Below are positions 1 through 9,132 of a DNA stretch of 64,000 bases, piece after piece. The position numbers and the translations under genes are program-made. Each line of letters starts with the position of its first letter. Positions within the stretch are counted from its first letter, which is position 1. The notes below the pieces were generated by a model. It made no database searches and had not been told where the DNA came from. It saw only the letters and a list, made by a program, of their open reading frames with translations. The DNA comes from Salinispirillum sp. LH 10-3-1 (GTDB lineage Bacteria > Pseudomonadota > Gammaproteobacteria > Pseudomonadales > Natronospirillaceae): positions 1,302,001-1,366,000 of the forward strand of contig NZ_CP101717.1 of the NCBI RefSeq assembly GCF_030643825.1, written 5' to 3'.

Positions 1-1425
1 CACGATCTTCATGCGGTTTGTGCCACCGTGTACGCCTAAATGATCGCCTTTAGAGATGATCACGAGGTCGCCATCGGTCACGACACCGCGTTTCTTGAGT
101 TCGTTCACCGCCAAGTGATTCACTTGGTCGGGGGCCACACTGGTTACGTCTAAGAACAGCGGCTCTACACCGCGGTACAGCGTAACCTTGCGCGCCGTAT
201 CAATGTGGCGCGTCATGGCGAAAATAGGTATACCAGAGCTGATGCGTGACATCCACAATGGTGTAGAACCGGATTCGGTCACACACACAATGGCCTTGAC
301 ACCTTTCAGGTGGTTCGCTGCGTACATGGTCGACATCGCAATGGCTTCGTCCACGTGCTTGAACTCCAAGTCAAGACGGTGGCGCGAGCGGGTCGCTTTG
401 CGGTGCTTCTCGGCACCCAAGCACACGCTGACCATGGTGTTAACCGTTTCAATCGGGTAATCACCCGCCGCTGTTTCAGCGGAACACATGACGGCGTCAG
501 TGCCGTCCAGTACCGCGTTCGCAACGTCGAACACTTCAGCTCGTGTTGGGAACGGGTTAGTAATCATCGACTCCATCATCTGTGTCGCGGTAATGACCAC
601 GCGGTCCAATTCACGAGCACGCGAGATCAAATGCTTCTGTACGCCGATCAATTGCGCGTCACCAATCTCAACGCCCAAGTCGCCGCGTGCGACCATGACA
701 CCGTCGGACGCCAAAATGATGCCGTCGAGTACAGCATGGTCATTGACCGCTTCCGCACGCTCAACCTTAGCAATCAACTGCGCGTTCGAACCTGCAGCGG
801 TTAACAGCTCGCGAGCTTCGATCATGTCTTCCGCGCTGCGCGGGAATGATACGGCGATGTAGTCCACACCAATCGCCGCAGCGGTCTTGATGTCAGCAAT
901 GTCTTTTTCGGTCAGCGCCTTGGCACTCAGACCGCCACCCAGTTTATTGATGCCCTTGTTGTTAGACAGCGGGCCACCCTGAGTGACTTTGGTAAATACT
1001 TTGTTGCCTTCAACACGCGTGACTTCCAGTAGTACCCGGCCGTCGTCGAGCAGATAAATGTCTCCCGGTGCTGAATCTTCTGCCAATGCAGGATAGTCGA
1101 TACCTACTTTGGTCTCGTCGCCCATGTCTTTCGGCAGATCCAAATCGAGCAGGAATTCCTGACCGGTCTTCACCATGATCTTGCCGTCTTTAAAGCGGGC
1201 AATGCGTATCTTTGGACCCTGCAAGTCACCTAGGATGCCGACAAAACGATTATGCTTGGCGGCCAGTTCACGCACCATGTCGGCACGTTGCTTATGGTCT
1301 TCCGGGCTGCCGTGGGAGAAGTTCAGGCGCACGACGTTGGCACCCGCAAGAATCAACTTTTCCAGCATGTCCGGTTTATCCGTTGCCGGACCCAGGGTGG
1401 TTACGATTTTGGTTCTACGCATCAT
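1..1425 (-). CDS. pyk: Pyruvate kinase, 3' end cut by window edge
   Basis: Converts phosphoenolpyruvate and ADP to pyruvate and ATP, the last step of glycolysis, in the cytoplasm. Read on the minus strand from 1425, the protein opens [16 protein letters not shown], then shows the family segments VVRLNFSHG and GDLQGPKIR and ends GGTNRMKIV at base 1. The frame stays open for 475 codons, close to the roughly 480 residues usual for the PykA type, so only a few residues are missing. Two ATG codons lie in tandem (1425 and 1422) and no strong ribosome site decides between them. It lies downstream of gap on the same strand, but a terminator between them suggests separate transcripts. Family assignment is secure; the paralogue (pykA or pykF) is less so. 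Confidence 0.95.
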   Translation of the reverse strand, partial: MMRRTKIVTTLGPATDKPDMLEKLILAGANVVRLNFSHGSPEDHKQRADMVRELAAKHNRFVGILGDLQGPKIRIARFKDGKIMVKTGQEFLLDLDLPKDMGDETKVGIDYPALAEDSAPGDIYLLDDGRVLLEVTRVEGNKVFTKVTQGGPLSNNKGINKLGGGLSAKALTEKDIADIKTAAAIGVDYIAVSFPRSAEDMIEARELLTAAGSNAQLIAKVERAEAVNDHAVLDGIILASDGVMVARGDLGVEIGDAQLIGVQKHLISRARELDRVVITATQMMESMITNPFPTRAEVFDVANAVLDGTDAVMCSAETAAGDYPIETVNTMVSVCLGAEKHRKATRSRHRLDLEFKHVDEAIAMSTMYAANHLKGVKAIVCVTESGSTPLWMSRISSGIPIFAMTRHIDTARKVTLYRGVEPLFLDVTSVAPDQVNHLAVNELKKRGVVTDGDLVIISKGDHLGVHGGTNRMKIV

Positions 1426-1570
1426 GATAAAGAAACTCGCTCTGTCATCTTACGATAAGGAGGTACTTCTGCTGCACAGCTGAACCGAAACCCGAGCTAG
1501 TCTATAGAAAAGTGGCTTGTTATATAAGCCGAAGACGGGGGTGATTCCGCGAGCCTCAGAAAAACACAAA

Positions 1571-1612
1571 TCAAAAAAAAGAAAAACCGACCTCTGTGAG
1601 GGAGGTCGGTTT
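1571..1612 (-). terminator. Rho-independent terminator of gap
   Basis: An 11-bp perfect stem (1584-1594 pairs with 1602-1612, AAACCGACCTC against its complement) is followed on the minus strand by a U-rich tract from the A-run at 1573-1583. It starts 8 bases past the gap stop codon and separates gap from pyk. Confidence 0.9.
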
Positions 1613-1619
1613 CGTTGTT

Positions 1620-2648
1620 TTACTTCGCTGTCATCAGAGCAAGTGCGCTGTCGAGCATCTTGTTCGAGAAGCCCCACTCGTTGTCATACCAAGACATGAC
1701 TTTAACGAGGCTACCCTGCACACGCGTTTGTGTAGCGTCGTAATTAGATGTGTAGGTGCTGTGGTTAAAGTCAATGCTTACTAACGGCTCTTCGTTCACC
1801 ATCATGGCTTCAGCCAAGGCGGGGTCTTTGGCGATTGCATCAGCAATAGCCTTGTTGACTTCAGCGGCGTCTTTCGGTGCTTTTTTAGCAATAAACGACA
1901 GATCCACCAACGACACGTTCACTGTCGGTACGCGTACGGCCATGCCATCGAACTTGCCTTTCAGCTCAGGAACGACCAAGCCTACCGCTGCAGCTGCACC
2001 GGTTTTGGTTGGGATCATGTTCATCGCAGCGGCACGCGCCCGGTACAGGTCTGAATGGTAAACGTCAGACAAGCGCTGATCGTTAGTGTAAGCGTGGATG
2101 GTGGTCATCACGCCCGCTTCGATACCGAATGCATCGTTCAATACTTTGGCGACGGGCGCTAAGCAGTTGGTGGTGCATGAAGCGTTTGAAATGACAGTCA
2201 TATCTGAGGTTAGGACGTTGTGGTTCACGCCATAAACAACGGTGGCATCTACTTCAGTGCCTGGAGCAGAGATGATGACTTTCTTGGCGCCTGCTTGAAT
2301 GTGCGCAGAAGCAGTCGCTTTAGAGGTGAAGAAACCGGTGCATTCGAAAACCACGTCAATTTTCAGCTCAGCCCAAGGCAGGTCGGCAGGGTTGCGTTGT
2401 GAAAAAGTACGGATTTTGTCGCCGTTCACGTACAGAGCTTCGTTGTCGAAATCGACTGGGAAACCAAAGCGGCCATGCACGGTGTCGTACTTGGTCAGGT
2501 GCGCGTTGATCTTGGAGTCGCCGAGGTCGTTGATGGCAACGATGTCGATAGGGTAGTTCTTGCCTTCAGCTTTGGCTTCATACAAAGCTTTCAGAATGTT
2601 GCGACCGATGCGGCCGTAGCCATTGATAGCGACGCGAATATTAGACAT
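1620..2648 (-). CDS. gap: Type I glyceraldehyde-3-phosphate dehydrogenase
   Basis: Oxidises glyceraldehyde 3-phosphate to 1,3-bisphosphoglycerate with NAD+, in the cytoplasm. The 342-residue protein has the Rossmann motif NGYGRIGRN at 9-17, the catalytic cysteine C158 in SNASCTTNC, its partner H185 in TTIHAYTND, and the C-terminal [11 protein letters not shown]. It is about ten residues longer than E. coli GapA. The ATG at 2648 follows GGGAGC at good distance. Upstream are a sigma-70-like promoter and a HexR palindrome, matching the known role of HexR in controlling gap in Pseudomonas and other gammaproteobacteria. A terminator follows directly. Confidence 0.97.
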   Translation of the reverse strand: MSNIRVAINGYGRIGRNILKALYEAKAEGKNYPIDIVAINDLGDSKINAHLTKYDTVHGRFGFPVDFDNEALYVNGDKIRTFSQRNPADLPWAELKIDVVFECTGFFTSKATASAHIQAGAKKVIISAPGTEVDATVVYGVNHNVLTSDMTVISNASCTTNCLAPVAKVLNDAFGIEAGVMTTIHAYTNDQRLSDVYHSDLYRARAAAMNMIPTKTGAAAAVGLVVPELKGKFDGMAVRVPTVNVSLVDLSFIAKKAPKDAAEVNKAIADAIAKDPALAEAMMVNEEPLVSIDFNHSTYTSNYDATQTRVQGSLVKVMSWYDNEWGFSNKMLDSALALMTAK

Positions 2649-2720
2649 GTTGAGCTCCCATTATTTGTGTGTACGGCCTTCTCTGCCTACTGCACGGGTT
2701 GGTGTAATTATTAGTAACTT

Positions 2721-2735
2721 TGTAAGTTAGTTACA
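2721..2735. promoter_or_regulatory. HexR operator in front of gap
   Basis: TGTAAGTTAGTTACA fits the HexR consensus, a palindrome with TGTAA and TTACA arms. It sits just downstream of the predicted -10 of gap, where a bound repressor would block transcription. hexR itself is the next gene. Seen: the palindrome and its position. Known: HexR site consensus. Inferred: repression. Confidence 0.8.
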
Positions 2736-2737
2736 TA

Positions 2738-2765
2738 ATCATACGCCTAAGTTCGTAATTTTCAA
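2738..2765 (-). promoter_or_regulatory. Predicted sigma-70 promoter of gap
   Basis: On the minus strand, TTGAAA (2765-2760) and TATGAT (2743-2738) are separated by 16 bases. The HexR palindrome begins two bases after the -10, overlapping the expected start of transcription. Confidence 0.6.
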
Positions 2766-2793
2766 ACATTCTGGCGTTCTTAATCGTTAAAAT

Positions 2794-2808
2794 TGTAGTT
2801 TTGTTACA
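2794..2808. promoter_or_regulatory. Second, weaker HexR-like site
   Basis: TGTAGTTTTGTTACA keeps one perfect arm (TTACA) and one arm with a single change (TGTAG). It lies about 30 bases upstream of the -35 of gap, where it could give cooperative binding or activation. Weaker than the other two sites. Confidence 0.45.
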
Positions 2809-2865
2809 TGAGGGGCGCGCAGCAAGCCGTTGTGCGCTTGCTACGCCAGGACAGCATGGAGTGAG

Positions 2866-3711
2866 TTAGATCGTTCGCCGAGTCGAGGACAGCGCGCTCT
2901 TCACCTTGCGGAAGTTTTCTTCAACGGTGTCGCCTTTCGCCAGCGTTACGCCCGTCATCAGAATGTCGATCAGGGTGAGGTGCAGCATACGACTGACCAT
3001 GGGGGTAAAGAGATCCGTGTTTTCCCGCGACGGCGCACCCACCGTGACGGTGGCTACTTCCGACAGCGGTGAGCCAGGTGTAGTCAGGGCGATTACCTTG
3101 CCGCCGTTCATGGCGGCTTCGGCAGCGACCTCAATCAAGGGCTGCGTACGACCGGTATAGGAGATGACCACAAAGGCGGTGTCTGGCGTGGCCATGGCTG
3201 CGGTCATCTTCTGCATCAGGTAGTCGGTGCTGGCGTCTACCGGGACGCCTAAGCGGAAAAACTTGTTCAGGGCATCTTGGGCTACCGGGCCAGAGGCACC
3301 CAGTCCGTAAAAGTGAATGCGCTTGGCACTGGTGAGAATGTCGACAGACTGCCGTAAGGCGTGGTGGTCAATCTGCTTCTCCAGCTCTTGTAGGCTGGAG
3401 ATGGTCGAATGAATGACTTTCTCGACGACGGTGCCCATGTCGTCCTGGGGCGATATCTCACGGCGCACGAACGAGCCATGACTGGCGAGGCTTTGCGCCA
3501 AGCGCAGTTTGAAGTCAGGAAAGCCCTTGCATTGAATGCTGCGGCAGAACCGGTTGACCGTCGGCTCGCTGACGTTGGCGAGCACAGCCATGCTGGCAAT
3601 GCTGGTGTGAATAGCGGTTTCTGGTGACGCCAAAATAGCGTCCGCTACCTTCTTCTCAGATTTGGAGAGCCGGTCGAAATGCGTTTGTATCAGCTCTATG
3701 ACATCGGACAT
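2866..3711 (-). CDS. hexR: HexR, RpiR-family regulator of sugar catabolism
   Basis: Transcription factor of the RpiR family. HexR is known to bind 2-keto-3-deoxy-6-phosphogluconate and control gap, glk, zwf and edd. The 281 residues hold an N-terminal helix-turn-helix domain (about 1-77, with SIASMAVLANVSEPTVNRFCR) and a SIS phosphosugar-binding domain (about 120-255, with FYGLGASGPVAQDALNKFFR and VVISYTGRTQPLIEVA). The ATG at 3711 follows AAAGGG. It sits between gap and the divergent glk, and HexR-type palindromes lie on both sides, so autoregulation is likely. edd and zwf are not in the window. Confidence 0.93.
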   Translation of the reverse strand: MSDVIELIQTHFDRLSKSEKKVADAILASPETAIHTSIASMAVLANVSEPTVNRFCRSIQCKGFPDFKLRLAQSLASHGSFVRREISPQDDMGTVVEKVIHSTISSLQELEKQIDHHALRQSVDILTSAKRIHFYGLGASGPVAQDALNKFFRLGVPVDASTDYLMQKMTAAMATPDTAFVVISYTGRTQPLIEVAAEAAMNGGKVIALTTPGSPLSEVATVTVGAPSRENTDLFTPMVSRMLHLTLIDILMTGVTLAKGDTVEENFRKVKSALSSTRRTI

Positions 3712-4020
3712 GCGTGAAAACCCTTTTGCGAGGCACTAATTGTAGTTAACTTTCAGGTTGGGCGAAACCATCATCGCATTCGAAGCCGTCAATACTGGTT
3801 TTTGTAATTGAATTACAGTGCAAGTGCACGGAGAATCATGGTGAAATGGTTTTCTTCGGCCGGCATGGCTGGCTTGGGGTGGCGGTTAAGCGTGGCTAGG
3901 GGTGGCCAAGGGTGGAGAGCAACGTCAGATTTCCTCCTTGGGCGTGCATTCCGATCCGGTTATTATGGCCCGAGTGAATAAAACATAAGAACTACATAAA
4001 GATTTGGAAAGGGGTTCAGC
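3712..4020. other. hexR-glk divergent intergenic region
   Basis: 309 bases without a gene. It holds the perfect HexR palindrome at 3803-3817, a TACAAT -10 for hexR on the minus strand (3744-3739, with only a weak -35), and a G-rich stretch at 3876-3918 with three GGGTGG words. I could not place a convincing glk promoter. Confidence 0.6.
3803..3817. promoter_or_regulatory. Perfect HexR operator between hexR and glk
   Basis: TGTAATTGAATTACA is an exact inverted repeat with a single central base and matches the HexR consensus. It lies about 90 bases upstream of hexR and 200 upstream of glk, so it could serve both divergent genes. Confidence 0.85.
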
Positions 4021-5025
4021 ATGGCACAGCAGTATGGGTTGATTGCAGACATTGGCGGCACAAACGCACGTTTTGCGTTGGTACCTCAGGTAGCAATGGA
4101 AGAGGGTACGTTGGCGCTCAGCGAACAGCATGTGGTTGCTGAGCAAACCCTTAACGGTGCCGACTACGCCACTATTGCGGATGCCATTCAGTTCTACTTG
4201 GCGCAACTGCCTGCTGAATATGCTCAGCCAACCCGTGGCTGTTTGGCGATCGCTTGTCCAACCGACCAAGATTGGATCAAGATGACCAACCATACGTGGG
4301 CTTTCTCCGTCAGCGAGTTAAAAGCTACCTTGGGTTTCGAAGAGCTGCGCTTTATTAACGACTACCACGCCCTCGCCAATTCCATCCCCTATTTGGGTGC
4401 GCACGGAGCGATAAAAGTGGGTGGCGGTGAGCCCATGCCAGGCAAGCCTATGGCAGTTACCGGACCGGGTACAGGCCTCGGCTTGGCTGCCTTGGCTTTC
4501 AGCCCGGTCGGGCCAGTGACGTTGGAAACCGAAGGCGGCCATGCGCATTTTGCAGCGACCGATAAAACGGAAATGCAGATTGTTGAGTTCTTGCTGCAAG
4601 AATTGCCGCGCGTCTCGTCGGAGCGGCTCATTTCAGGAATGGGTCTGGAAAACATCTATCGTGCCCTGTGCAGTGTTCGTGGTGTTGCCGCGCAGTCGCT
4701 TAAGGCGCCGGAAATCAGCAAGGCCGCGTTGGCGGGCAGTGATGCCGTCTGTGTCGAAGCGTTGGAGCGTTTCTGTGCCGTGATCGGCAGTTACGCAGGC
4801 GACGTAGCGCTGACCTTTGGTGCCAAGGGCGGGGTGTTTATTGCGGGTGGCATCGTGCCGCGTTTTATGGATTTCTTCAAAGCCAGTGCGTTTCGCCAGC
4901 GCTTCGAAAATAAAGCGCGTTTTGAATCCTATAACGCCGGAATTCCGACCTATGTGATCGTGTCAGCACAGCCAGGCTTGTTGGGTGCAGCAGCGGTACT
5001 GAATTACGATTGGCAGGCCGCTTAA
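4021..5025 (+). CDS. glk: Glucokinase
   Basis: Phosphorylates glucose to glucose 6-phosphate with ATP in the cytoplasm, feeding the pathways HexR controls. The 334-residue protein starts with the phosphate-binding signature LIADIGGTNARFALV (7-21), followed by the glucose-site segment RFINDYHALA and the motif GPGTGLGLA. This matches the bacterial hexokinase-like Glk family (E. coli Glk has 321 residues). The ATG follows AAAGGGG. Its place beside hexR and upstream of malQ fits use of glucose released from maltodextrins. It is not a ROK-type kinase: no ROK zinc signature is seen. Confidence 0.95.
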   Translation: MAQQYGLIADIGGTNARFALVPQVAMEEGTLALSEQHVVAEQTLNGADYATIADAIQFYLAQLPAEYAQPTRGCLAIACPTDQDWIKMTNHTWAFSVSELKATLGFEELRFINDYHALANSIPYLGAHGAIKVGGGEPMPGKPMAVTGPGTGLGLAALAFSPVGPVTLETEGGHAHFAATDKTEMQIVEFLLQELPRVSSERLISGMGLENIYRALCSVRGVAAQSLKAPEISKAALAGSDAVCVEALERFCAVIGSYAGDVALTFGAKGGVFIAGGIVPRFMDFFKASAFRQRFENKARFESYNAGIPTYVIVSAQPGLLGAAAVLNYDWQAA

Positions 5026-5352
5026 ACTTATCCTTGAGCGGCGGGTATGCTCTGTAGAAAAGCGCCCACCCTACATAATAGCTAATCGTAGGGTGGGTGT
5101 TCACACCCGCCATCTAGCATACCCGACCGTTCGTCTACACCCTAAAGGGGTTTGAATGCACCCTGGGGTGGCTTTTCCACCCACTGTCCGACTATTCAGC
5201 CTTGTTGTTTCCCTTCCGCTGGTGATAAATAACTCACCATTGCAAATACAATTAAAAGCACACTCAAAAAATCATTCTGTTGGCCGGTAGCCGCGCTGCT
5301 GCGTCCAATGCCACCGGACTGGTTGTCAGGAATTTAGTCTCAGGGGAAGTAC
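5026..5352. repeat. Array of GGGTGG-type hairpins between glk and malQ
   Basis: 327 bases without a gene. An outer 9-bp inverted repeat (CGGGTATGC 5042-5050 with 5117-5125) encloses a 10-bp hairpin (CCCACCCTAC 5065-5074 with 5088-5097) and the palindrome at 5095-5108. Another stem, GGGTGG (5066-5071 region words recur) is at 5166-5171 pairing with CCACCC 5177-5182. Related pieces recur at 7567-7639, 9053-9100 and 62288-62310. They look like REP-type elements. No U-run follows, so a terminator role for glk is uncertain. 5183-5352 shows only the malQ ribosome site AGGGG. Confidence 0.6.
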
Positions 5353-7554
5353 ATGGCCAATCCAGAACTCATTGCGAAACTCGCCTTTCATCGTGGTATT
5401 GCCGATCGATTTTCGAATTATCTGGGCGAAGAGGAGGTTATTCCGCAAGCGCGTAAAGAAAAAATCCTCCGGGCTATGGGTTACGATCTCAGCAATGACG
5501 AGGCTGTGCGCCAAGCTATATTTGCGCTGGATGCTGCACCATGGACTCATCTGTTGCGCCCCGTTTATGTGTTATCGCCCCGTTCCGAGCAGTGGGGTGT
5601 CGAGTTTCATCTATGGGACCGGATGCTCGAAGAGACTGGCGAGTGGTCGATTACGCTGGAGCAAGGCGGTACGGGTGGTGAAGGCAGCTTTGTTGCAGCG
5701 CAGCTACCGGAGTCCGGTGAGTATTGGATAGAAGACCGACGTTATGTGCGTCGTGTGCTCATGTTGCCGCAGAGTCTGGAGCTGGGTTATCACCGTTTAT
5801 ACATGCGACTAGGCGATAAGCAGGCCGAGGCGTCATTGATTATTGCTCCGGCGGAGAGCTACCAAAACGACGTCATGGCGCGTGGCGACAAAATATGGGG
5901 TACGGCCATTCAGCTTTACACCCTGCGCTCCGAACGCAATTGGGGCATGGGTGATTTTTCTGATCTGGAAGAGTTGATCCGCGAAATGGCCCCGCGTGGT
6001 GCCGGAGTGATTGGTCTCAACCCGATTCATGCGCTGTACCCCGTCAGTGCTGAGCACGCCAGCCCTTACAGTCCGTCCAATCGCAGCTTTATTAATCCGT
6101 TGTATGTGGACGTCACCCGGGTGCCAGAGTTCGAGCAATCAAAGGCACTGCAGAAGAAGGTGAATGCAAAAGCATTTCAGGCGCAGTTGATTGCGGCACG
6201 AGAAGCCGAGCAGGTGCCTTATGCGCAGGTCAGTCCGCTTAAGTACGGCTTGTTCGAGGCGCTGTTTGCCGAATTCTTAAAAAACCACCTAGCCAAAGAC
6301 ACTGCGCGCGCGCAGGCGTTCCATGCGTTTGTTGAAGCCAATGGTGAGCCGCTGCGTCAACATGCCCTGTTTGAGGCGCTGCTGGCGCACTTTAAGGCAC
6401 TGGATATCAATGCTTGGGGTTGGCCGGTCTGGCCTGAAGCTTATCAGCGTCATGATTCGCCAGAGGTGCAGGCGTTCGCCGCCGAACACGAAGAAGCCTT
6501 GCTGTATTCAATGTATCTGCAATTCATTGCCGATGAACAGCTGCGGCAAGTGAATCAGGTGGCCGAAGATTTGGGTATGGCCGTAGGACTGTATCGTGAT
6601 TTGGCCGTGGGTGCCGACCGTGGCGGTGCCGAAATTTGGTCGAATCGTGAGCGTTTCTGCACTGAAGCCAGTGTCGGAGCGCCGCCTGATGCCTTGGGGC
6701 CGACCGGGCAAAATTGGGGGTTGCCACCGCTGGATCCGATCAAGCTGGAAGAAGATGGCTATCAATCGTTCATAACCTTGGTGCGCAACAACATGCGCGG
6801 CTGCGGTGCGCTGCGTATTGATCATGCCATGGCGTTGTTTCGCTTGTGGTGGTGCCCGCCAGGTGAGGACGCGTCACAAGGGGCTTACGTACATTACAAG
6901 CTGGACGACTTGCTGGGGATTCTCAACCTCGAGAGCCAGCGGCAGCAGTGCATGGTGATTGCTGAAGATCTGGGGACAGTGCCTGAGCAGGTCGTAGAAC
7001 TATTTCCGGCAGCACAACTTTACTCAAACAAGGTGTTCTACTTTGAAGCGTCGCCAGCGGGCGTGACGCCACCCAGTGCTTACGCCCAGAAGGCCTTAGC
7101 CATAGTGGCGAATCACGATATGCCGACCGTGGCAGCCTATTGGAATAAGAGTGACTTGGCGTTGCGGCGTACCCTGAGTATGTTCCCCACGCCTGAGTCG
7201 TACGATGTAGAGTTGGTGAATCGCGATGGCGCAAAACAACAGATACTCAACGCCTTGGCGGCTGATGGTCGTTTGCCCGAAGGTGTGCCCGCGCAAGCCA
7301 GTGACCTCCCCGAAATCACCTTGCCATTGAGTCACGCCATTCATGAATACCTGGCCAGCGGTCGTTCTCAGATGGTGGTGGTGCAATTGGAAGACATGCT
7401 GTTGATTAACAAGCCAGTCAATGTGCCCGGCACCAGTGACGAATACCCGAACTGGCGGCGAAAGTTGTCGCGCAATACGCAAGAACTCTTTGGCGAGCCA
7501 GAGACGCAGGCGTTTTGCGAGCGATTGACACGGGTACGAGAAGGGCGCAGTTGA
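5353..7554 (+). CDS. malQ: 4-alpha-glucanotransferase (amylomaltase)
   Basis: Transfers alpha-1,4-glucan segments between maltodextrins and releases glucose, in the cytoplasm. The protein is 733 residues, long like E. coli MalQ (about 694), with an extra N-terminal domain. The GH77 catalytic domain starts near residue 180 with WGTAIQLYTLRSERNWGMGD. Family motifs include GLYRDLAVGADRGGAE with the nucleophile Asp, GALRIDHAMALFRLWW, AEDLGTVP and NHDMPTVAAYW. The ATG follows AGGGGAAG. Its position after glk suggests that glucose released by MalQ is phosphorylated by Glk. No malP or maltoporin is nearby. Confidence 0.96.
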   Translation: MANPELIAKLAFHRGIADRFSNYLGEEEVIPQARKEKILRAMGYDLSNDEAVRQAIFALDAAPWTHLLRPVYVLSPRSEQWGVEFHLWDRMLEETGEWSITLEQGGTGGEGSFVAAQLPESGEYWIEDRRYVRRVLMLPQSLELGYHRLYMRLGDKQAEASLIIAPAESYQNDVMARGDKIWGTAIQLYTLRSERNWGMGDFSDLEELIREMAPRGAGVIGLNPIHALYPVSAEHASPYSPSNRSFINPLYVDVTRVPEFEQSKALQKKVNAKAFQAQLIAAREAEQVPYAQVSPLKYGLFEALFAEFLKNHLAKDTARAQAFHAFVEANGEPLRQHALFEALLAHFKALDINAWGWPVWPEAYQRHDSPEVQAFAAEHEEALLYSMYLQFIADEQLRQVNQVAEDLGMAVGLYRDLAVGADRGGAEIWSNRERFCTEASVGAPPDALGPTGQNWGLPPLDPIKLEEDGYQSFITLVRNNMRGCGALRIDHAMALFRLWWCPPGEDASQGAYVHYKLDDLLGILNLESQRQQCMVIAEDLGTVPEQVVELFPAAQLYSNKVFYFEASPAGVTPPSAYAQKALAIVANHDMPTVAAYWNKSDLALRRTLSMFPTPESYDVELVNRDGAKQQILNALAADGRLPEGVPAQASDLPEITLPLSHAIHEYLASGRSQMVVVQLEDMLLINKPVNVPGTSDEYPNWRRKLSRNTQELFGEPETQAFCERLTRVREGRS

Positions 7555-7566
7555 AGTCAGTTTTCT

Positions 7567-7639
7567 AGGGTGGATATTTTAGAAAGGTGGAGATTATTTA
7601 TAAAAAGGGTGGAGATTAGTGTAGGGTGGATTTTAAAAT
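7567..7639. repeat. Four imperfect copies of an AGGGTGGA word
   Basis: Between malQ and malK (7555-7853, 299 bases without a gene) the words at 7567, 7584, 7606 and 7623 read AGGGTGGATATTTT, AAGGTGGAGATTATTT, AGGGTGGAGATTAG and AGGGTGGATTTTA, spaced 17-22 bases apart. Each is G-rich on the left and A/T-rich on the right. They may be degenerate repeats or binding sites. The rest of the gap shows no clear promoter. Confidence 0.5.
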
Positions 7640-7853
7640 AGCCACTTTCGCTTGAATTGTCTCCGCGCTTTACGCATAGTGCTTTCTACAAGAAGCACTG
7701 CGGCGTATGCGCCAGCACTGCCAATAATAAAAAGACTACATCCAGGACAGCAGCTCATGACTTTCAGAGCAACGCGGATGGGTAAGGTAGCTTCGGTCTA
7801 GCCGGACTGCTTTGCAAAAGAGCAATTCACAGAAGAACAACGAGTGGATACCA

Positions 7854-8948
7854 ATGGCCAGTATAAAATTTGATAAAGTTGTAAAAAGTTACGGTGACGT
7901 AAACATCATTAAGAGTCTTGATCTTGAGATCAAAGACAAAGAATTCATGGTGTTGGTAGGCCCATCAGGCTGTGGTAAGTCGACCACGCTGCGGATGATT
8001 GCCGGCCTTGAAGAAATTTCAGAAGGCGACTTGTACATTGGCGATCGCCGCGTTAACAACGTCCATCCGAAAGATCGCGACGTTGCCATGGTATTCCAGA
8101 GCTACGCCCTGTACCCACACATGACAGTACGTGAAAACATCGCTTTCGGTCTGCGTCTGCGTAAATTGCCGAAAGATGAAATTGATCGTTTGGTAAACGA
8201 AGCCGCACATACCCTGGGTATGGCGCATCTGTTGGACCGCAAGCCTAAAGCTCTGTCGGGTGGTCAGCGTCAGCGTGTGGCCTTGGGTCGCGCTATTGTT
8301 CGTAAGCCATCGGTATTCTTATTCGACGAGCCGCTGTCTAACTTGGACGCCGAACTGCGCGTGCAAATGCGTGCCGAGATCGGCAAGTTGCAAAAGCGTT
8401 TGGCTATCACCTCAGTCTATGTAACGCACGACCAAGTAGAAGCTATGACCATGGGTGACCGTATTGCTGTATTGCACGACGGTAACCTGCGCCAAGTAGG
8501 TACGCCGCTTGAGTTGTACGACACGCCGGCAAACCTGTTCGTGGCGCAGTTCATTGGTACGCCTAATATGAACATCGCCAAAGGCCAGTTCTCGGCTGAT
8601 GGCAGCAAAGTAGAGTTGCCTGGCAGTACCTTCGCCGTGCCAGCAGCTTGGGCCGACGCCGCTAAAGCCAATGCCGGAAAATCCGTGTACGTTGGCTTCC
8701 GTCCTGAGCACACGCGTCAGGCCGATGAGCATGAGTGGAAGAACACCGCGACCTTCGAAGGCACGGTAGAGATTGTGGAAACTCTGGGTCACGAAGTGGT
8801 GGTTTATGTAGCAGTTGAAGGCGTGGAAGAGCGCATCATTGCCAAGATGGACGCGCACAAGGTGCCGAGCATCGGTGATCGTATCAAGATTGACGTGAAT
8901 CTTGAGCGCCTGCACATGTTCGACGGTGAGACTCAGAACCGCCTGTAA
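7854..8948 (+). CDS. malK: Sugar ABC importer ATPase (MalK/UgpC family)
   Basis: Cytoplasmic ATPase that drives a carbohydrate ABC importer. The 364-residue protein has Walker [10 protein letters not shown] (about 37-45), Q-loop [10 protein letters not shown], signature [14 protein letters not shown], Walker [15 protein letters not shown]-loop [10 protein letters not shown], and a C-terminal OB/TOBE regulatory region with GFRPEH. I chose the ATG at 7854, behind GAGTGG, over an upstream TTG at 7812 that adds 14 unrelated residues. No binding protein or permease gene is adjacent. It may energise permeases encoded elsewhere, as MsmX-type ATPases do; the substrate is inferred only from malQ next door. 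Confidence 0.9.
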   Translation: MASIKFDKVVKSYGDVNIIKSLDLEIKDKEFMVLVGPSGCGKSTTLRMIAGLEEISEGDLYIGDRRVNNVHPKDRDVAMVFQSYALYPHMTVRENIAFGLRLRKLPKDEIDRLVNEAAHTLGMAHLLDRKPKALSGGQRQRVALGRAIVRKPSVFLFDEPLSNLDAELRVQMRAEIGKLQKRLAITSVYVTHDQVEAMTMGDRIAVLHDGNLRQVGTPLELYDTPANLFVAQFIGTPNMNIAKGQFSADGSKVELPGSTFAVPAAWADAAKANAGKSVYVGFRPEHTRQADEHEWKNTATFEGTVEIVETLGHEVVVYVAVEGVEERIIAKMDAHKVPSIGDRIKIDVNLERLHMFDGETQNRL

Positions 8949-8971
8949 TCGGGCAGGGGTAAGAGGACAAG

Positions 8972-8996
8972 AAGCCGGCCTTAGTGCCGGTTTTTT
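8972..8996 (+). terminator. Terminator after malK
   Basis: Stem CCGGC (8975-8979) with GCCGG (8986-8990), extended by A-T and G-T pairs and followed by six T, 24 bases after the malK stop. Confidence 0.85.
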
Positions 8997-9052
8997 ATTG
9001 CCGTCATTTATACCGCCTTTCTCTGGGAGATTTGCTTGAGAACTGAGTGGTT

Positions 9053-9100
9053 TAGGGGGCTTTTCCATAGGTAGCGCTTGAAAAGCGCACTACACTACCC
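9053..9100. repeat. Diverged copy of the glk-downstream hairpin repeat
   Basis: The segment has GGGGGCTTTTCCA and then GAAAAGCGC followed by ACTACACTACCC, resembling pieces at 5166-5182 and 5057-5074. A short stem AGCGCTT / AAGCGC lies inside. It precedes the DUF4032 gene by about 30 bases. Confidence 0.4.
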
Positions 9101-9132
9101 AACTATAGTCTCTGTTCGTTGACGGAAACCTT

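Noticed and set aside
2769-2781. TCTGGCGTTCTT shared with the repeat at 12927-12995
   Set aside because: Only 12 matching bases without the CTTAAAAAC arm; may be chance.
3741-3755. TGTAGTTAACTTTCA as another HexR site over the hexR -10
   Set aside because: Only one arm is close to consensus; too weak next to the perfect site at 3803.
5065-5097. Hairpin as a glk terminator
   Set aside because: The stem is good but no T-run follows on the plus strand; it is better explained as a repeat.
7812-7853. TTG start extending MalK by 14 residues
   Set aside because: The added residues have no family similarity and the ATG at 7854 has its own ribosome site.
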